Shown: positions 1-9,686 of the stretch, in pieces
Layout of the letters: every line of letters begins with the position of its first letter
Position numbering within the stretch: position 1 is the first letter of the stretch
Assembly: GCF_963662255.1 (NCBI RefSeq)
Contig: NC_085073.1
Coordinates: 6,689,598-6,753,597, forward strand
DNA from: Cinclus cinclus
Lineage: Eukaryota > Chordata > Aves > Passeriformes > Cinclidae
Reading direction: 5' to 3'
DNA: 64,000 nucleotides
Notes under the pieces: model-generated
What the model saw: only the letters and a program-made list of their open reading frames with translations
The model's database searches: none
What the model was told of the DNA's origin: nothing
Made by a program: the position numbers and the translations under genes

Positions 1-191
1 TTGAGTTTGGCTTCTTGGGGAAAAGTGACTCCTTTCAAAACCAACTTGCCTGTGTCCCGTCCCGGGCTTTTGCTACAAAAATTCCATAAGGACGAGGATT
101 CCTCCCACACCAAAGCTGCCCCCTCCTCCAAACCTGGCTGCCATCGGAGGCCCAAACGCGCCCTACAAAATGACATCTGCATTGTGGGTTC
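1..191 (+). repeat. Representative 191-bp monomer class (single-base loss, SmaI-site type)
   Basis: This class reads GGGCTTTTGCTACAAAA where the basic monomer reads GGGCTTTTGCCTACAAAA, a loss of one C. Most members also carry GTGACTCCTTTCAAAACC, GTCCCGTCCCGGGC (with a CCCGGG palindrome) and often GATTCCTCCC instead of GATTTCTCCC. Members begin at 1, 393, 1169, 3105, 3497, 4273, 7570, 9103 and other sites, ending with 63789. A sister type, at 2713, 5817, 6785 and 16260 for example, has GTGAGTCATTTCAAAACC and GCACCCGGTCCCGGGCTTTGG. The lost base shifts the reading frame, which is why translated frames break or switch at these monomers. Confidence 0.92.
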
Positions 192-392
192 TTGAGTTTG
201 GCTTCTTGGGGAAAAGTGCCTCCTTTCAAAGCCAACTTGCCTAACTTGCCTGCCGCCCATGCGGGGTTTTTGCCTACAAAAATTCCATAAGGACGAGGAT
301 TTCTCCCAGACCAAAGCTGCCCCCTCCTCCAAACCTGGCTGCCATCGGAGGCCCAAACGCGCCCTACAAAATGACACCTGCCAAGTGGGCTC
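192..392 (+). repeat. Representative 201-bp monomer class (9-bp internal duplication)
   Basis: Here AACTTGCCT is duplicated in tandem, giving CTTGCCTAACTTGCCTGC where the basic monomer has CTTGCCTGC. I count about 76 such monomers, for example at 192, 968, 2128, 2904, 3296, 4072, 7168 and 7369. Subtypes have AACTAGCCT as the second copy (near 1018 and 25013) or CTTACCTAACTTGCC (near 33921, 38389 and 51203). The 9-bp gain preserves the reading frame but usually places a TAA in the open plus-strand frame. These monomers set the HOR rhythm, because they recur at fixed places in each unit. Confidence 0.93.
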
Positions 393-775
393 TTGAGTTT
401 GGCTTCTTGGGGAAAAGTGACTCCTTTCAAAACCAACTTGCCTGCGTCCTGTCCCGGGCTTTTGCTACAAAAATTCCATAAGGACGAGGATTCCTCCCAG
501 ACCAAAGCTGCCCCCTCCTCCAAACCTGGCTGCCATCGGAGGCCCAAACGCGCCCTACAAAATGACATCTGCCAAGTGGGCTCTTGAGTTTGGCTTCTTG
601 GGGAAAAGTGCCTCCTTTCGGAGTCAACTCGCCGGCGGCCCATGCAGGGCTTTTGCCTCCAAAAATTCCATAAGGACGAGGATTTCTCCCAGACCAAAGC
701 TGCCCCCTCCTCCAAACCTGGCTGCCATCGGAGGCCCAAACGTGCCCGACAAAATGACATCTGCCAAGTGGGCTC

Positions 776-967
776 TTGAGTTTGGCTTCTTGGGTGGAAG
801 TGCCTCCTTTCAAAGCCAACTTGCCTGCGGCCCGTCCTGGGCTTTTGCCTACAAAAATTCCATAAGGACGAGGATTTCTCCCAGACCAAAGCTGCCCCCT
901 CCTCCAAACCTGGCTGCGATCGTAGGCCCAAACGCGCCCTACAAAATGACATCTGCCAAGTTCGCTC
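776..967 (+). repeat. Representative 192-bp monomer (basic length class)
   Basis: Example of the most common length class. Bases 1-14 are TTGAGTTTGGCTTC. A variable window at bases 15-75 follows: TTGGGTGGAAGTGCC here, other monomers having TTGGGGAAAAGTGCC or TTGGGGGAAAGTGCC, then TTTCAAAGCCAAC or TTTCGGAGTCAAC, then GCGGCCCGTCCTGGG or GCGGCCCATGCAGGG. The second half (bases 76-192) is much more conserved. The hand-made consensus has 105 G/C of 192 and six CpG sites (seven when CGGAGT is present). Variation concentrated in the first 75 bases is what distinguishes monomer types and makes the higher-order pattern visible. Confidence 0.93.
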
Positions 968-3900
968 TTGAGTTTGGCTTCTTGCGGAACAGTGCCTCCT
1001 TTCAAAGCCAACTTGCCGAACTAGCCTGCGGCCCGTGCTGGGCTTTAGACTACAAAAATTCCATAAGGACGAGGATTTCTCCCAGACCAAAGCTGCCCCC
1101 TCCTCCAAACCTGGCTGCCATCAGAGGCCCAAACGCGCCCCACAAAATGACACCTGCCTAGTGGGCTCTTGAGTTTGGCTTCTTGGGGAAAAGTGACTCC
1201 TTTCAAAACCAACTTGCCTGTGTCCCGTCCCGGGCTTTTGCTACAAAAATTCCATAAGGACGAGGATTCCTCCCAGACCAAAGCTGCCCCCTCCTCCAAA
1301 CCTGGCTGCCATCGGAGGCCCAAACGCGCCCTACAAAATGACATCTGCCAAGTGGGCTCTTGAGTTTGGCTTCCTGGGGAAAAGTGCCTCCTTTCGGAGT
1401 CAACTTGCCTGCGGCCCATGCAGGGCTTTTGCCGACAAAAATTCCATAAGGACGAGGATTTCTCCCAGACCAAAGCTGCCCCCTCCTCCAAACCTGGCTG
1501 CCATCGGAGGCCCAAACGCGCCCTACAAAATGACACCTGCCAAGTGGGCTCTTGAGTTTGGCTTCTTGGGGGAAAGTGCCTCCTTTCAAAGCCAACTTGC
1601 CGGCGGCCCGTCCTGGGCTTGTGCCTACAAAAATTCCATAAGGACAAGGATTTCTCCCAGACCAAAGCTGCCCCCTCCTCCAAACCTGGCTGCCATCGGA
1701 GGCCCAAACGCGCCCTACAAAATGACATCTGCCAAGTGGGCTCTTGAGTTTGGCTTCTTGGGGAAAAGTGCCTCCTTTCGGAGTCAACTTGCCGGCGGCC
1801 CATGCAGGGCTTTTGCCTACAAAAATTCCATAAGGACGAGGATTTCTCCCAGACCAAAGCTGCCCCCTCCTCCAAACCTGGCTGCCATCGGAGGCCCAAA
1901 CGTGCCCTACAAAATGACATCTGCCAAGTGGGCTCTTGAGTTTGGCTTCTTGGGTGGAAGTGCCTCCTTTCAAAGCCAACTTGCCTGCGTCCCGTCCTGG
2001 GCTTTTGCCTACAAAAATTCCATAAGGACGAGGATTTCTCCCAGACCAAAGCTGCCCCCTCCTCCAAACCTGGCTGCCATCGGAGGCCCAAACGCGCCCT
2101 ACAAAATGACATCTGCATTGTGGGTTCTTGAGTTTGGCTTCTTGGGGAAAAGTGCCTCCTTTCAAAGCCAACTTGCCTAACTTGCCTGCGGCCCATGCGG
2201 GGTTTTTGCCTACAAAAATTCCATAAGGACGAGGATTTCTCCCAGACCAAAGCTGCCCCCTCCTCCAAACCTGGCTGCCATCGGAGGCCCAAACGCGCCC
2301 TACAAAATGACATCTGCCAAGTGGGCTCTTGAGTTTGGCTTTCTGGGGAAAAGTGCCTCCTTTCGGAGTCAACTTGCCTGCGGCCCATGCAGGGCTTTTG
2401 CCTACAAAAATTCCATAAGGACGAGGATTTCTCCCAGACCAAAGCTGCCCCCTCCTCCAAACCTGGCTGCCATCGGAGGCCCAAACGTGCCCTACAAAAT
2501 GACATCTGCATTGTGGGCTCTTGAGTTTGGCTTCTTGGGTGGAAGTACCTCCTTTCAAAGCCAACTTGCCTGCGGCCCGTCCTGGGCTTTTGCCTACAAA
2601 AATTCCATAAGGACGAGGATTTCTCCCAGACCAAAGCTTCCCCCTCCTCCAAACCTGGCTGCCATCGGAGGCCCAAACGCGCCCTACAAAATGACATCTG
2701 CCAAGTGGGCTCTTGAGTTTGGCTTCTTGGGGAAAAGTGAGTCATTTCAAAACCAACTTGCCTGCACCCGGTCCCGGGCTTTGGCTACAAAAATTCCATA
2801 AGGACGAGGATTTCTCCCAGACCAAAGCTGCCCCCTCCTCCAAACCTGGCTGCCATCAGAGGCCCAAACGCGCCCCACAAAATGACATCTGCATTGAGGG
2901 TTCTTGAGTTTGGCTTCTTGGGGAAAAGTGCCTCCTTTCGGAGCCAACTTGCCTAACTTGCCTGCGGCCCGTCCTGGGCTTTTGAGTACAAAAATTCCAT
3001 AAGGACGAGGATTTCTCCCAGACCAAAGCTGCCCCCTCCTCCAAACCTGGCTGCCATCGGAGGCCCAAACGTGCCCTACAAAATGACACCTGCCAAGTGG
3101 GCTCTTGAGTTTGGCTTCTTGGGGAAAAGTGACTCCTTTCAAAACCAACTTGCCTGTGTCCCGTCCCGGGCTTTTGCTACAAAAATTCCATAAGGACGAG
3201 GATTCCTCCCACACCAAAGCTGCCCCCTCCTCCAAACCTGGCTGCCATCGGAGGCCCAAACGCGCCCTACAAAATGACATCTGCATTGTGGGTTCTTGAG
3301 TTTGGCTTCTTGGGGAAAAGTGCCTCCTTTCAAAGCCAACTTGCCTAACTTGCCTGCCGCCCATGCGGGGTTTTTGCCTACAAAAATTCCATAAGGACGA
3401 GGATTTCTCCCAGACCAAAGCTGCCCCCTCCTCCAAACCTGGCTGCCATCGGAGGCCCAAACGCGCCCTACAAAATGACACCTGCCAAGTGGGCTCTTGA
3501 GTTTGGCTTCTTGGGGAAAAGTGACTCCTTTCAAAACCAACTTGCCTGCGTCCTGTCCCGGGCTTTTGCTACAAAAATTCCATAAGGACGAGGATTCCTC
3601 CCAGACCAAAGCTGCCCCCTCCTCCAAACCTGGCTGCCATCGGAGGCCCAAACGCGCCCTACAAAATGACATCTGCCAAGTGGGCTCTTGAGTTTGGCTT
3701 CTTGGGGAAAAGTGCCTCCTTTCGGAGTCAACTCGCCGGCGGCCCATGCAGGGCTTTTGCCTCCAAAAATTCCATAAGGACGAGGATTTCTCCCAGACCA
3801 AAGCTGCCCCCTCCTCCAAACCTGGCTGCCATCGGAGGCCCAAACGTGCCCTACAAAATGACATCTGCCAAGTGGGCTCTTGAGTTTGGCTTCTTGGGTG

Positions 3901-5432
3901 GAAGTGCCTCCTTTCAAAGCCAACTTGCCTGCGGCCCGTCCTGGGCTTTTGCCTACCAAAATTCCATAAGGACGAGGATTTCTCCCAGACCAAAGCTGCC
4001 CCCTCCTTCAAACCTGGCTGCGATCGTAGGCCCAAACGCGCCCTACAAAATGACATCTGCCAAGTTCGCTCTTGAGTTTGGCTTCTTGCGGAACAGTGCC
4101 TCCTTTCAAAGCCAACTTGCCGAACTAGCCTGCGGCCCGTGCTGGGCTTTAGACTACAAAAATTCCATAAGGACGAGGATTTCTCCCAGACCAAAGCTGC
4201 CCCCTCCTCCAAACCTGGCTGCCATCAGAGGCCCAAACGCGCCCCACAAAATGACACCTGCCTAGTGGGCTCTTGAGTTTGGCTTCTTGGGGAAAAGTGA
4301 CTCCTTTCAAAACCAACTTGCCTGTGTCCCGTCCCGGGCTTTTGCTACAAAAATTCCATAAGGACGAGGATTCCTCCCAGACCAAAGCTGCCCCCTCCTC
4401 CAAACCTGGCTGCCATCGGAGGCCCAAACGCGCCCTACAAAATGACATCTGCCAAGTGGGCTCTTGAGTTTGGCTTCCTGGGGAAAAGTGCCTCCTTTCG
4501 GAGTCAACTTGCCTGCGGCCCATGCAGGGCTTTTGCCGACAAAAATTCCATAAGGACGAGGATTTCTCCCAGACCAAAGCTGCCCCCTCCTCCAAACCTG
4601 GCTGCCATCGGAGGCCCAAACGCGCCCTACAAAATGACACCTGCCAAGTGGGCTCTTGAGTTTGGCTTCTTGGGGGAAAGTGCCTCCTTTCAAAGCCAAC
4701 TTGCCGGCGGCCCGTCCTGGGCTTGTGCCTACAAAAATTCCATAAGGACAAGGATTTCTCCCAGACCAAAGCTGCCCCCTCCTCCAAACCTGGCTGCCAT
4801 CGGAGGCCCAAACGCGCCCTACAAAATGACATCTGCCAAGTGGGCTCTTGAGTTTGGCTTCTTGGGGAAAAGTGCCTCCTTTCGGAGTCAACTTGCCGGC
4901 GGCCCATGCAGGGCTTTTGCCTACAAAAATTCCATAAGGACGAGGATTTCTCCCAGACCAAAGCTGCCCCCTCCTCCAAACCTGGCTGCCATCGGAGGCC
5001 CAAACGTGCCCTACAAAATGACATCTGCCAAGTGGGCTCTTGAGTTTGGCTTCTTGGGTGGAAGTGCCTCCTTTCAAAGCCAACTTGCCTGCGGCCCATC
5101 CTGGGCTTTTGCCTACAAAAATTCCATAAGGACGAGGATTTCTCCCAGACCAAAGCTGCCCCCTCCTCCAAACCTGGCTGCCATCGGAGGCCCAAACGCG
5201 CCCTACAAAATGACATCTGCATTGTGGGTTCTTGAGTTTGGCTTCTTGGGGAAAAGTGCCTCCTTTCAAAGCCAACTTGCCTAACTTGCCTGCGGCCCAT
5301 GCGGGGTTTTTGCCTACAAAAATTCCATAAGGACGAGGATTTCTCCCAGACCAAAGCTGCCCCCTCCTCCAAACCTGGCTGCCATCGGAGGCCCAAACGC
5401 GCCCTACAAAATGACATCTGCCAAGTGGGCTC

Positions 5433-7167
5433 TTGAGTTTGGCTTTCTGGGGAAAAGTGCCTCCTTTCGGAGTCAACTTGCCTGCGGCCCATGCAGGGCT
5501 TTTGCCTACAAAAATTCCATAAGGACGAGGATTTCTCCCAGACCAAAGCTGCCCCCTCCTCCAAACCTGGCTGCCATCGGAGGCCCAAACGTGCCCTAGA
5601 AAATGACATCTGCATTGTGGGCTCTTGAGTTTGGCTTCTTGGGTGGAAGTACCTCCTTTCAAAGCCAACTTGCCTGCGGCCCGTCCTGGGCTTTTGCCTA
5701 CAAAAATTCCATAAGGACGAGGATTTCTCCCAGAACAAAGCTTCCCCCTCCTCCAAACCTGGCTGCCATCGGAGGCCCAAACGCGCCCTACAAAATGACA
5801 TCTGCCAAGTGGGCTCTTGAGTTTGGCTTCTTGGGGAAAAGTGAGTCATTTCAAAACCAACTTGCCTGCACCCGGTCCCGGGCTTTGGCTACAAAAATTC
5901 CATAAGGACGAGGATTTCTCCCAGACCAAAGCTGCCCCCTCCTCCAAACCTGGCTGCCATCGGTGGCCCAAACGCGCCCTACAAAATGACATATGCCAAG
6001 TGGGCTCCTGAGTTTGGCTTCTTGGGGGAAAGTGCCTCCTTTCAAAGCCAACTTGCCTGCAGCCCGTGCTGGGCTTTAGACTACAAAAATTCCATAAGGA
6101 CGAGGATTTCTCCCAGACCAAAGCTGCCCCCTCCTCCAAACCTGGCTGCCATCGGAGGCCCAAACGCGCCCCACAAAATGACATATGCCAAGTGGGCTCC
6201 TGAGTTTGGCTTCTTGGGGAAAAGTGCCTCCTTTCAAAGCCAACTTGCCTAACTTGCCTGCGGCCCATGCGGGGTTTTTGCCTACAAAAATTCCATAAGG
6301 ACGAGGATTTCTCCCAGACCAAAGCTGCCCCCTCCTCCAAACCTGGCTGCCATCGGAGGCCCAAACGCGCCCTACAAAATGACATCTGCCAAGTGGGCTC
6401 TTGAGTTTGGCTTTCTGGGGAAAAGTGCCTCCATTCGGAGTCAACTTGCCTGCGGCCCATGCAGGGCTTTTGCCTACAAAAATTCCATAAGGACGAGGAT
6501 TTCTCCCAGACCAAAGCTGCCCCCTCCTCCAAACCTGGCTGCCATCGGAGGCCCAAACGTGCCCTAGAAAATGACATCTGCATTGTGGGCTCTTGAGTTT
6601 GGCTTCTTGGGTGGAAGTACCTCCTTTCAAAGCCAACTTGCCTGCGGCCCGTCCTGGGCTTTTGCCTACAAAAATTCCATAAGGACGAGGATTTCTCCCA
6701 GACCAAAGCTTCCCCCTCCTCCAAACCTGGCTGCCATCGGAGGCCCAAACGCGCCCTACAAAATGACATCTGCCAAGTGGGCTCTTGAGTTTGGCTTCTT
6801 GCGGAAAAGTGAGTCATTTCAAAACCAACTTGCCTGCACCCGGTCCCGGGCTTTGGCTACAAAAATTCCATAAGGACGAGGATTTCTCCCAGACCAAAGC
6901 TGCCCCCTCCTCCAAACCTAGCTGCCATCGGTGGCCCAAACGCGCCCTACAAAATGACATATGCCAAGTGGGCTCCTGAGTTTGGCTTCTTGGGGGAAAG
7001 TGCCTCCTTTCAAAGCCAACTTGCCTGCAGCCCGTGCTGGGCTTTAGACTACAAAAATTCCATAAGGACGAGGATTTCTCCCAGACCAAAGCTGCCCCCT
7101 CCTCCAAACCTGGCTGCCATCGGAGGCCCAAACGCGCCCCACAAAATGACATCTGCATTGAGGGTTC
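5433..7167 (+). repeat. Internal duplication in HOR A (968-bp period)
   Basis: Monomers A13-A16 (5433-6199) are repeated as A18-A21 (6401-7167), with A17 between, giving a period of five monomers (968 bp). Shared diagnostic marks are GCTTTCTGGGG, GCCCTAGAAAATGAC (a rare G), GTGGAAGTACCTCC, AAAGCTTCCCCC (a HindIII site), GTGAGTCATTTC and GACATATGCC (an NdeI site). The block recurs at 12015-13749 in the third A unit. It is missing from the 16-mer at the left edge. It is also missing from the fourth A unit, which leaves the pattern at A16. Confidence 0.88.
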
Positions 7168-8528
7168 TTGAGTTTGGCTTCTTGGGGAAAAGTGCCTCCT
7201 TTCGGAGCCAACTTGCCTAACTTGCCTGCGGCCCGTCCTGGGCTTTTGCCTACAAAAATTCCATAAGGATGAGGATTTCTCCCAGACCAAAGCTGCCCCC
7301 TCCTCCAAACCTGGCTGCCATCGGAGGCCCAAACGCGCCCTACAAAATGACATCTGCATTGTGGGTTCTTGAGTTTGGCTTCTTGGGGAAAAGTGCCTCC
7401 TTTCAAAGCCAACTTGCCTAACTTGCCTGCGGCCCATGCGGGGTTTTTGCCTACAAAAATTCCATAAGGACGAGGATTTCTCCCAGACCAAAGCTGCCCC
7501 CTCCTCCAAACCTGGCTGCCATCAGAGGCCCAAACGCGCCCTACAAAATGACACCTGCCAAGTGGGCTCTTGAGTTTGGCTTCTTGGGGAAAAGTGACTC
7601 CTTTCAAAACCAACTTGCCTGCGTCCCGTCCCGGGCTTTTGCTACAAAAATTCCATAAGGACGAGGATTCCTCCCAGACCAAAGCTGCCCCCTCCTCCAA
7701 ACCTGGCTGCCATCGGAGGCCCAAACGCGCCCTACAAAATGACATCTGCCAAGTGGGCTCTTGAGTTTGGCTTTCTGGGGAAAAGTGCCTCCTTTCGGAG
7801 TCAACTTGCCTGCGGCCCATGCAGGGCTTTTGCCTACAAAAATTCCATAAGGACGAGGATTTCTCCCAGACCAAAGCTGCCCCCTCCTCCAAACCTGGCT
7901 GCCATCGGAGGCCCAAACGTGCCCTACAAAATGACATCTGCATTGTGGGCTCTTGAGTTTGGCTTCTTGGGTGGAAGTACCTCCTTTCAAAGCCAACTTG
8001 CCTGCGGCCCGTCCTGGGCTTTTGCCTACAAAAATTCCATAAGGACGAGGATTTCTCCCAGACCAAAGCTGCCCCCTCCTCCAAACCTGGCTGCCATCGG
8101 AGGCCCAAACGCGCCCTACAAAATGACATCTGCCAAGTGGGCTCTTGAGTTTGGCTTCTTGGGGAAAAGTGCCTCCTTTCGGAGTCATCTTGCCGGCGGC
8201 CCATGCAGGGCTTTTGCCTACAAAAATTCCATAAGGACGAGGATTTCTCCCAGACCAAAGCTGCCCCCTCCTCCAAACCTGGCTGCCATCGGACGCCAAA
8301 ACGCGCCCTACAAAATGACACCTGCCATGTGGGCTCTTGAGTTTGTCTTCTTGTGGAAAACTGCCTCCTTTCAAAGCCAACTTCCCTGCATCAGGTCCTG
8401 GGCTTTTGCCTACAAAAATTCCATAAGGACGAGGATTTCTCCCAGACCAAAGCTGCCCCCTCCTCCAAACCTGGCTGCCATCGGACACCAAAACGCGCCC
8501 TACAAAATGACATCTGCCAAGTGGGCTC

Positions 8529-8718
8529 TTGAGTTTGGCTTCTTGGGGAAAGTTCTTCCTTTCAAAGCCAACTTGCCTGCGTCCCTTCCCGGGCTTTTAC
8601 TACAAAAATTCCATAAGGACGAGGATTTCTCCCAGACCAAAGCTTCCCCCTCCTCCAAACCTGGCTGCCATCGGAGGCCCAAACGTGCCCTACAAAATGA
8701 CATCTGCCAAGTGGGCTC
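8529..8718 (+). repeat. Representative 190-bp monomer class (two single-base losses)
   Basis: This monomer reads GGGGAAAGTTCTTCCTTTC where others have GGGGAAAAGTGCCTCCTTTC, and CTTTTACTACAAAA where others have CTTTTGCCTACAAAA, a loss of two bases in total. Copies start at 8529, 15111, 20131, 21674, 25940 and 27483. A 191-bp relative with only the first loss starts at 22842 and 28651. It is preceded by monomers ending in GGACACCAAAACGC instead of GGAGGCCCAAACGC, so it is easy to trace across regions A and B. It is absent from regions C and D as far as I could see. Confidence 0.9.
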
Positions 8719-9686
8719 TTGAGTTTGGCTTCCTGGGGAAAAGTGCCTCCTTTCGGAGTCAACTTGCCGGCGGCCCATGCAGGGCTTTTGCCTACAAAAA
8801 TTCCATAAGGACGAGGATTTCTCCCAGACCAAAGCTGCCCCCTCCTCCAAACCTGGCTGCCATCGGAGGCCCAAACGTGCCCTACAAAATGACACCTGCC
8901 AAGTGGGCTCTTGAGTTTGGCTTCTTGGGTGGAAGTGCCTCCTTTCAAAGCCAACTTGCCTGCGGCCCGTCCTGGGCTTTTGCCTACAAAAATTCCATAA
9001 GGACGAGGATTTCTCCCAGACCAAAGCTGCCCCCTCCTCCAAACCTGGCTGCCATCGGAGGCCCAAACGCGCCCTACAAAATGACACCTGCCAAGTGGGC
9101 TCTTGAGTTTGGCTTCTTGGGGAAAAGTGACTCCTTTCAAAACCAACTTGCCTGCGTCCCGTCCCGGGCTTTTGCTACAAAAATTCCATAAGGACGAGGA
9201 TTCCTCCCAGACCAAAGCTGCCCCCTCCTCCAAACCTGGCTGCCATCGGAGGCCCAAACGCGCCCTACAAAATGACATCTGCCAAGTGGGCTCTTGAGTT
9301 TGGCTTTCTGGGGAAAAGTGCCTCCTTTCGGAGTCAACTTGCCTGCGGCCCATGCAGGGCTTTTGCCTACAAAAATTCCATAAGGACGAGGATTTCTCCC
9401 AGACCAAAGCTTCCCCCTCCTCCAAACCTGGCTGCCATCGGAGGCCCAAACGCGCCCTACAAAATGACATCTGCATTGAGGGTTCTTGAGTTTGGCTTCT
9501 TGGGGAAAAGTGCCTCCTTTCGGAGCCAACTTGCCTAACTTGCCTGCGGCCCGTCCTGGGCTTTTGAGTACAAAAATTCCATAAGGACGAGGATTTCTCC
9601 CAGACCAAAGCTGCCCCCTCCTCCAAACCTGGCTGCCATCGGAGGCCCAAACGTGCCCTACAAAATGACACCTGCCAAGTGGGCTC

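Larger units (their letters stand above)
1..3104 (+). repeat. HOR A, first unit in window (16 monomers, 3104 bp)
   Basis: Sixteen monomers. The first fifteen match A1-A15 of the next unit (3105 onward) at a constant offset of 3104. The last one (2904-3104, 201 bp) matches A34, the last monomer of the 34-mer unit (9486-9686). Relative to the 34-mer this unit lacks A16-A33. Its fifteenth monomer (2713-2903) ends CATCAGAGGCCC, GCGCCCCACAA and GCATTGAGGG, as does the equivalent monomer at 16260, but not A15 of the second unit at 5817. The unit may extend to the left of the window; the edge happens to fall at a monomer start under my phase. Confidence 0.9.
3105..9686 (+). repeat. HOR A, second unit (34 monomers, 6582 bp)
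   Basis: Monomers A1-A34 start at 3105, 3296, 3497, 3688, 3880, 4072, 4273, 4464, 4656, 4848, 5040, 5232, 5433, 5625, 5817, 6008, 6200, 6401, 6593, 6785, 6976, 7168, 7369, 7570, 7761, 7953, 8145, 8337, 8529, 8719, 8911, 9103, 9294 and 9486. The same order and lengths recur 6582 bp further on, through A32. Length accounting is 34 x 192 plus seven 9-bp gains minus nine single-base losses, which gives 6582. I use this unit as the reference for naming monomers elsewhere. Confidence 0.93.

Noticed and set aside
1..195. Small 64-codon frames starting with TTG at every 191-bp monomer
   Set aside because: They span exactly one monomer and stop at the TGA in TTGAGTTT of the next one. They recur because the monomer does.
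780..790. TTGGC/GCCAA elements as nuclear factor I sites
   Set aside because: The half-sites are in the wrong spacing for the TTGGC-N5-GCCAA site and occur only because of the monomer sequence.
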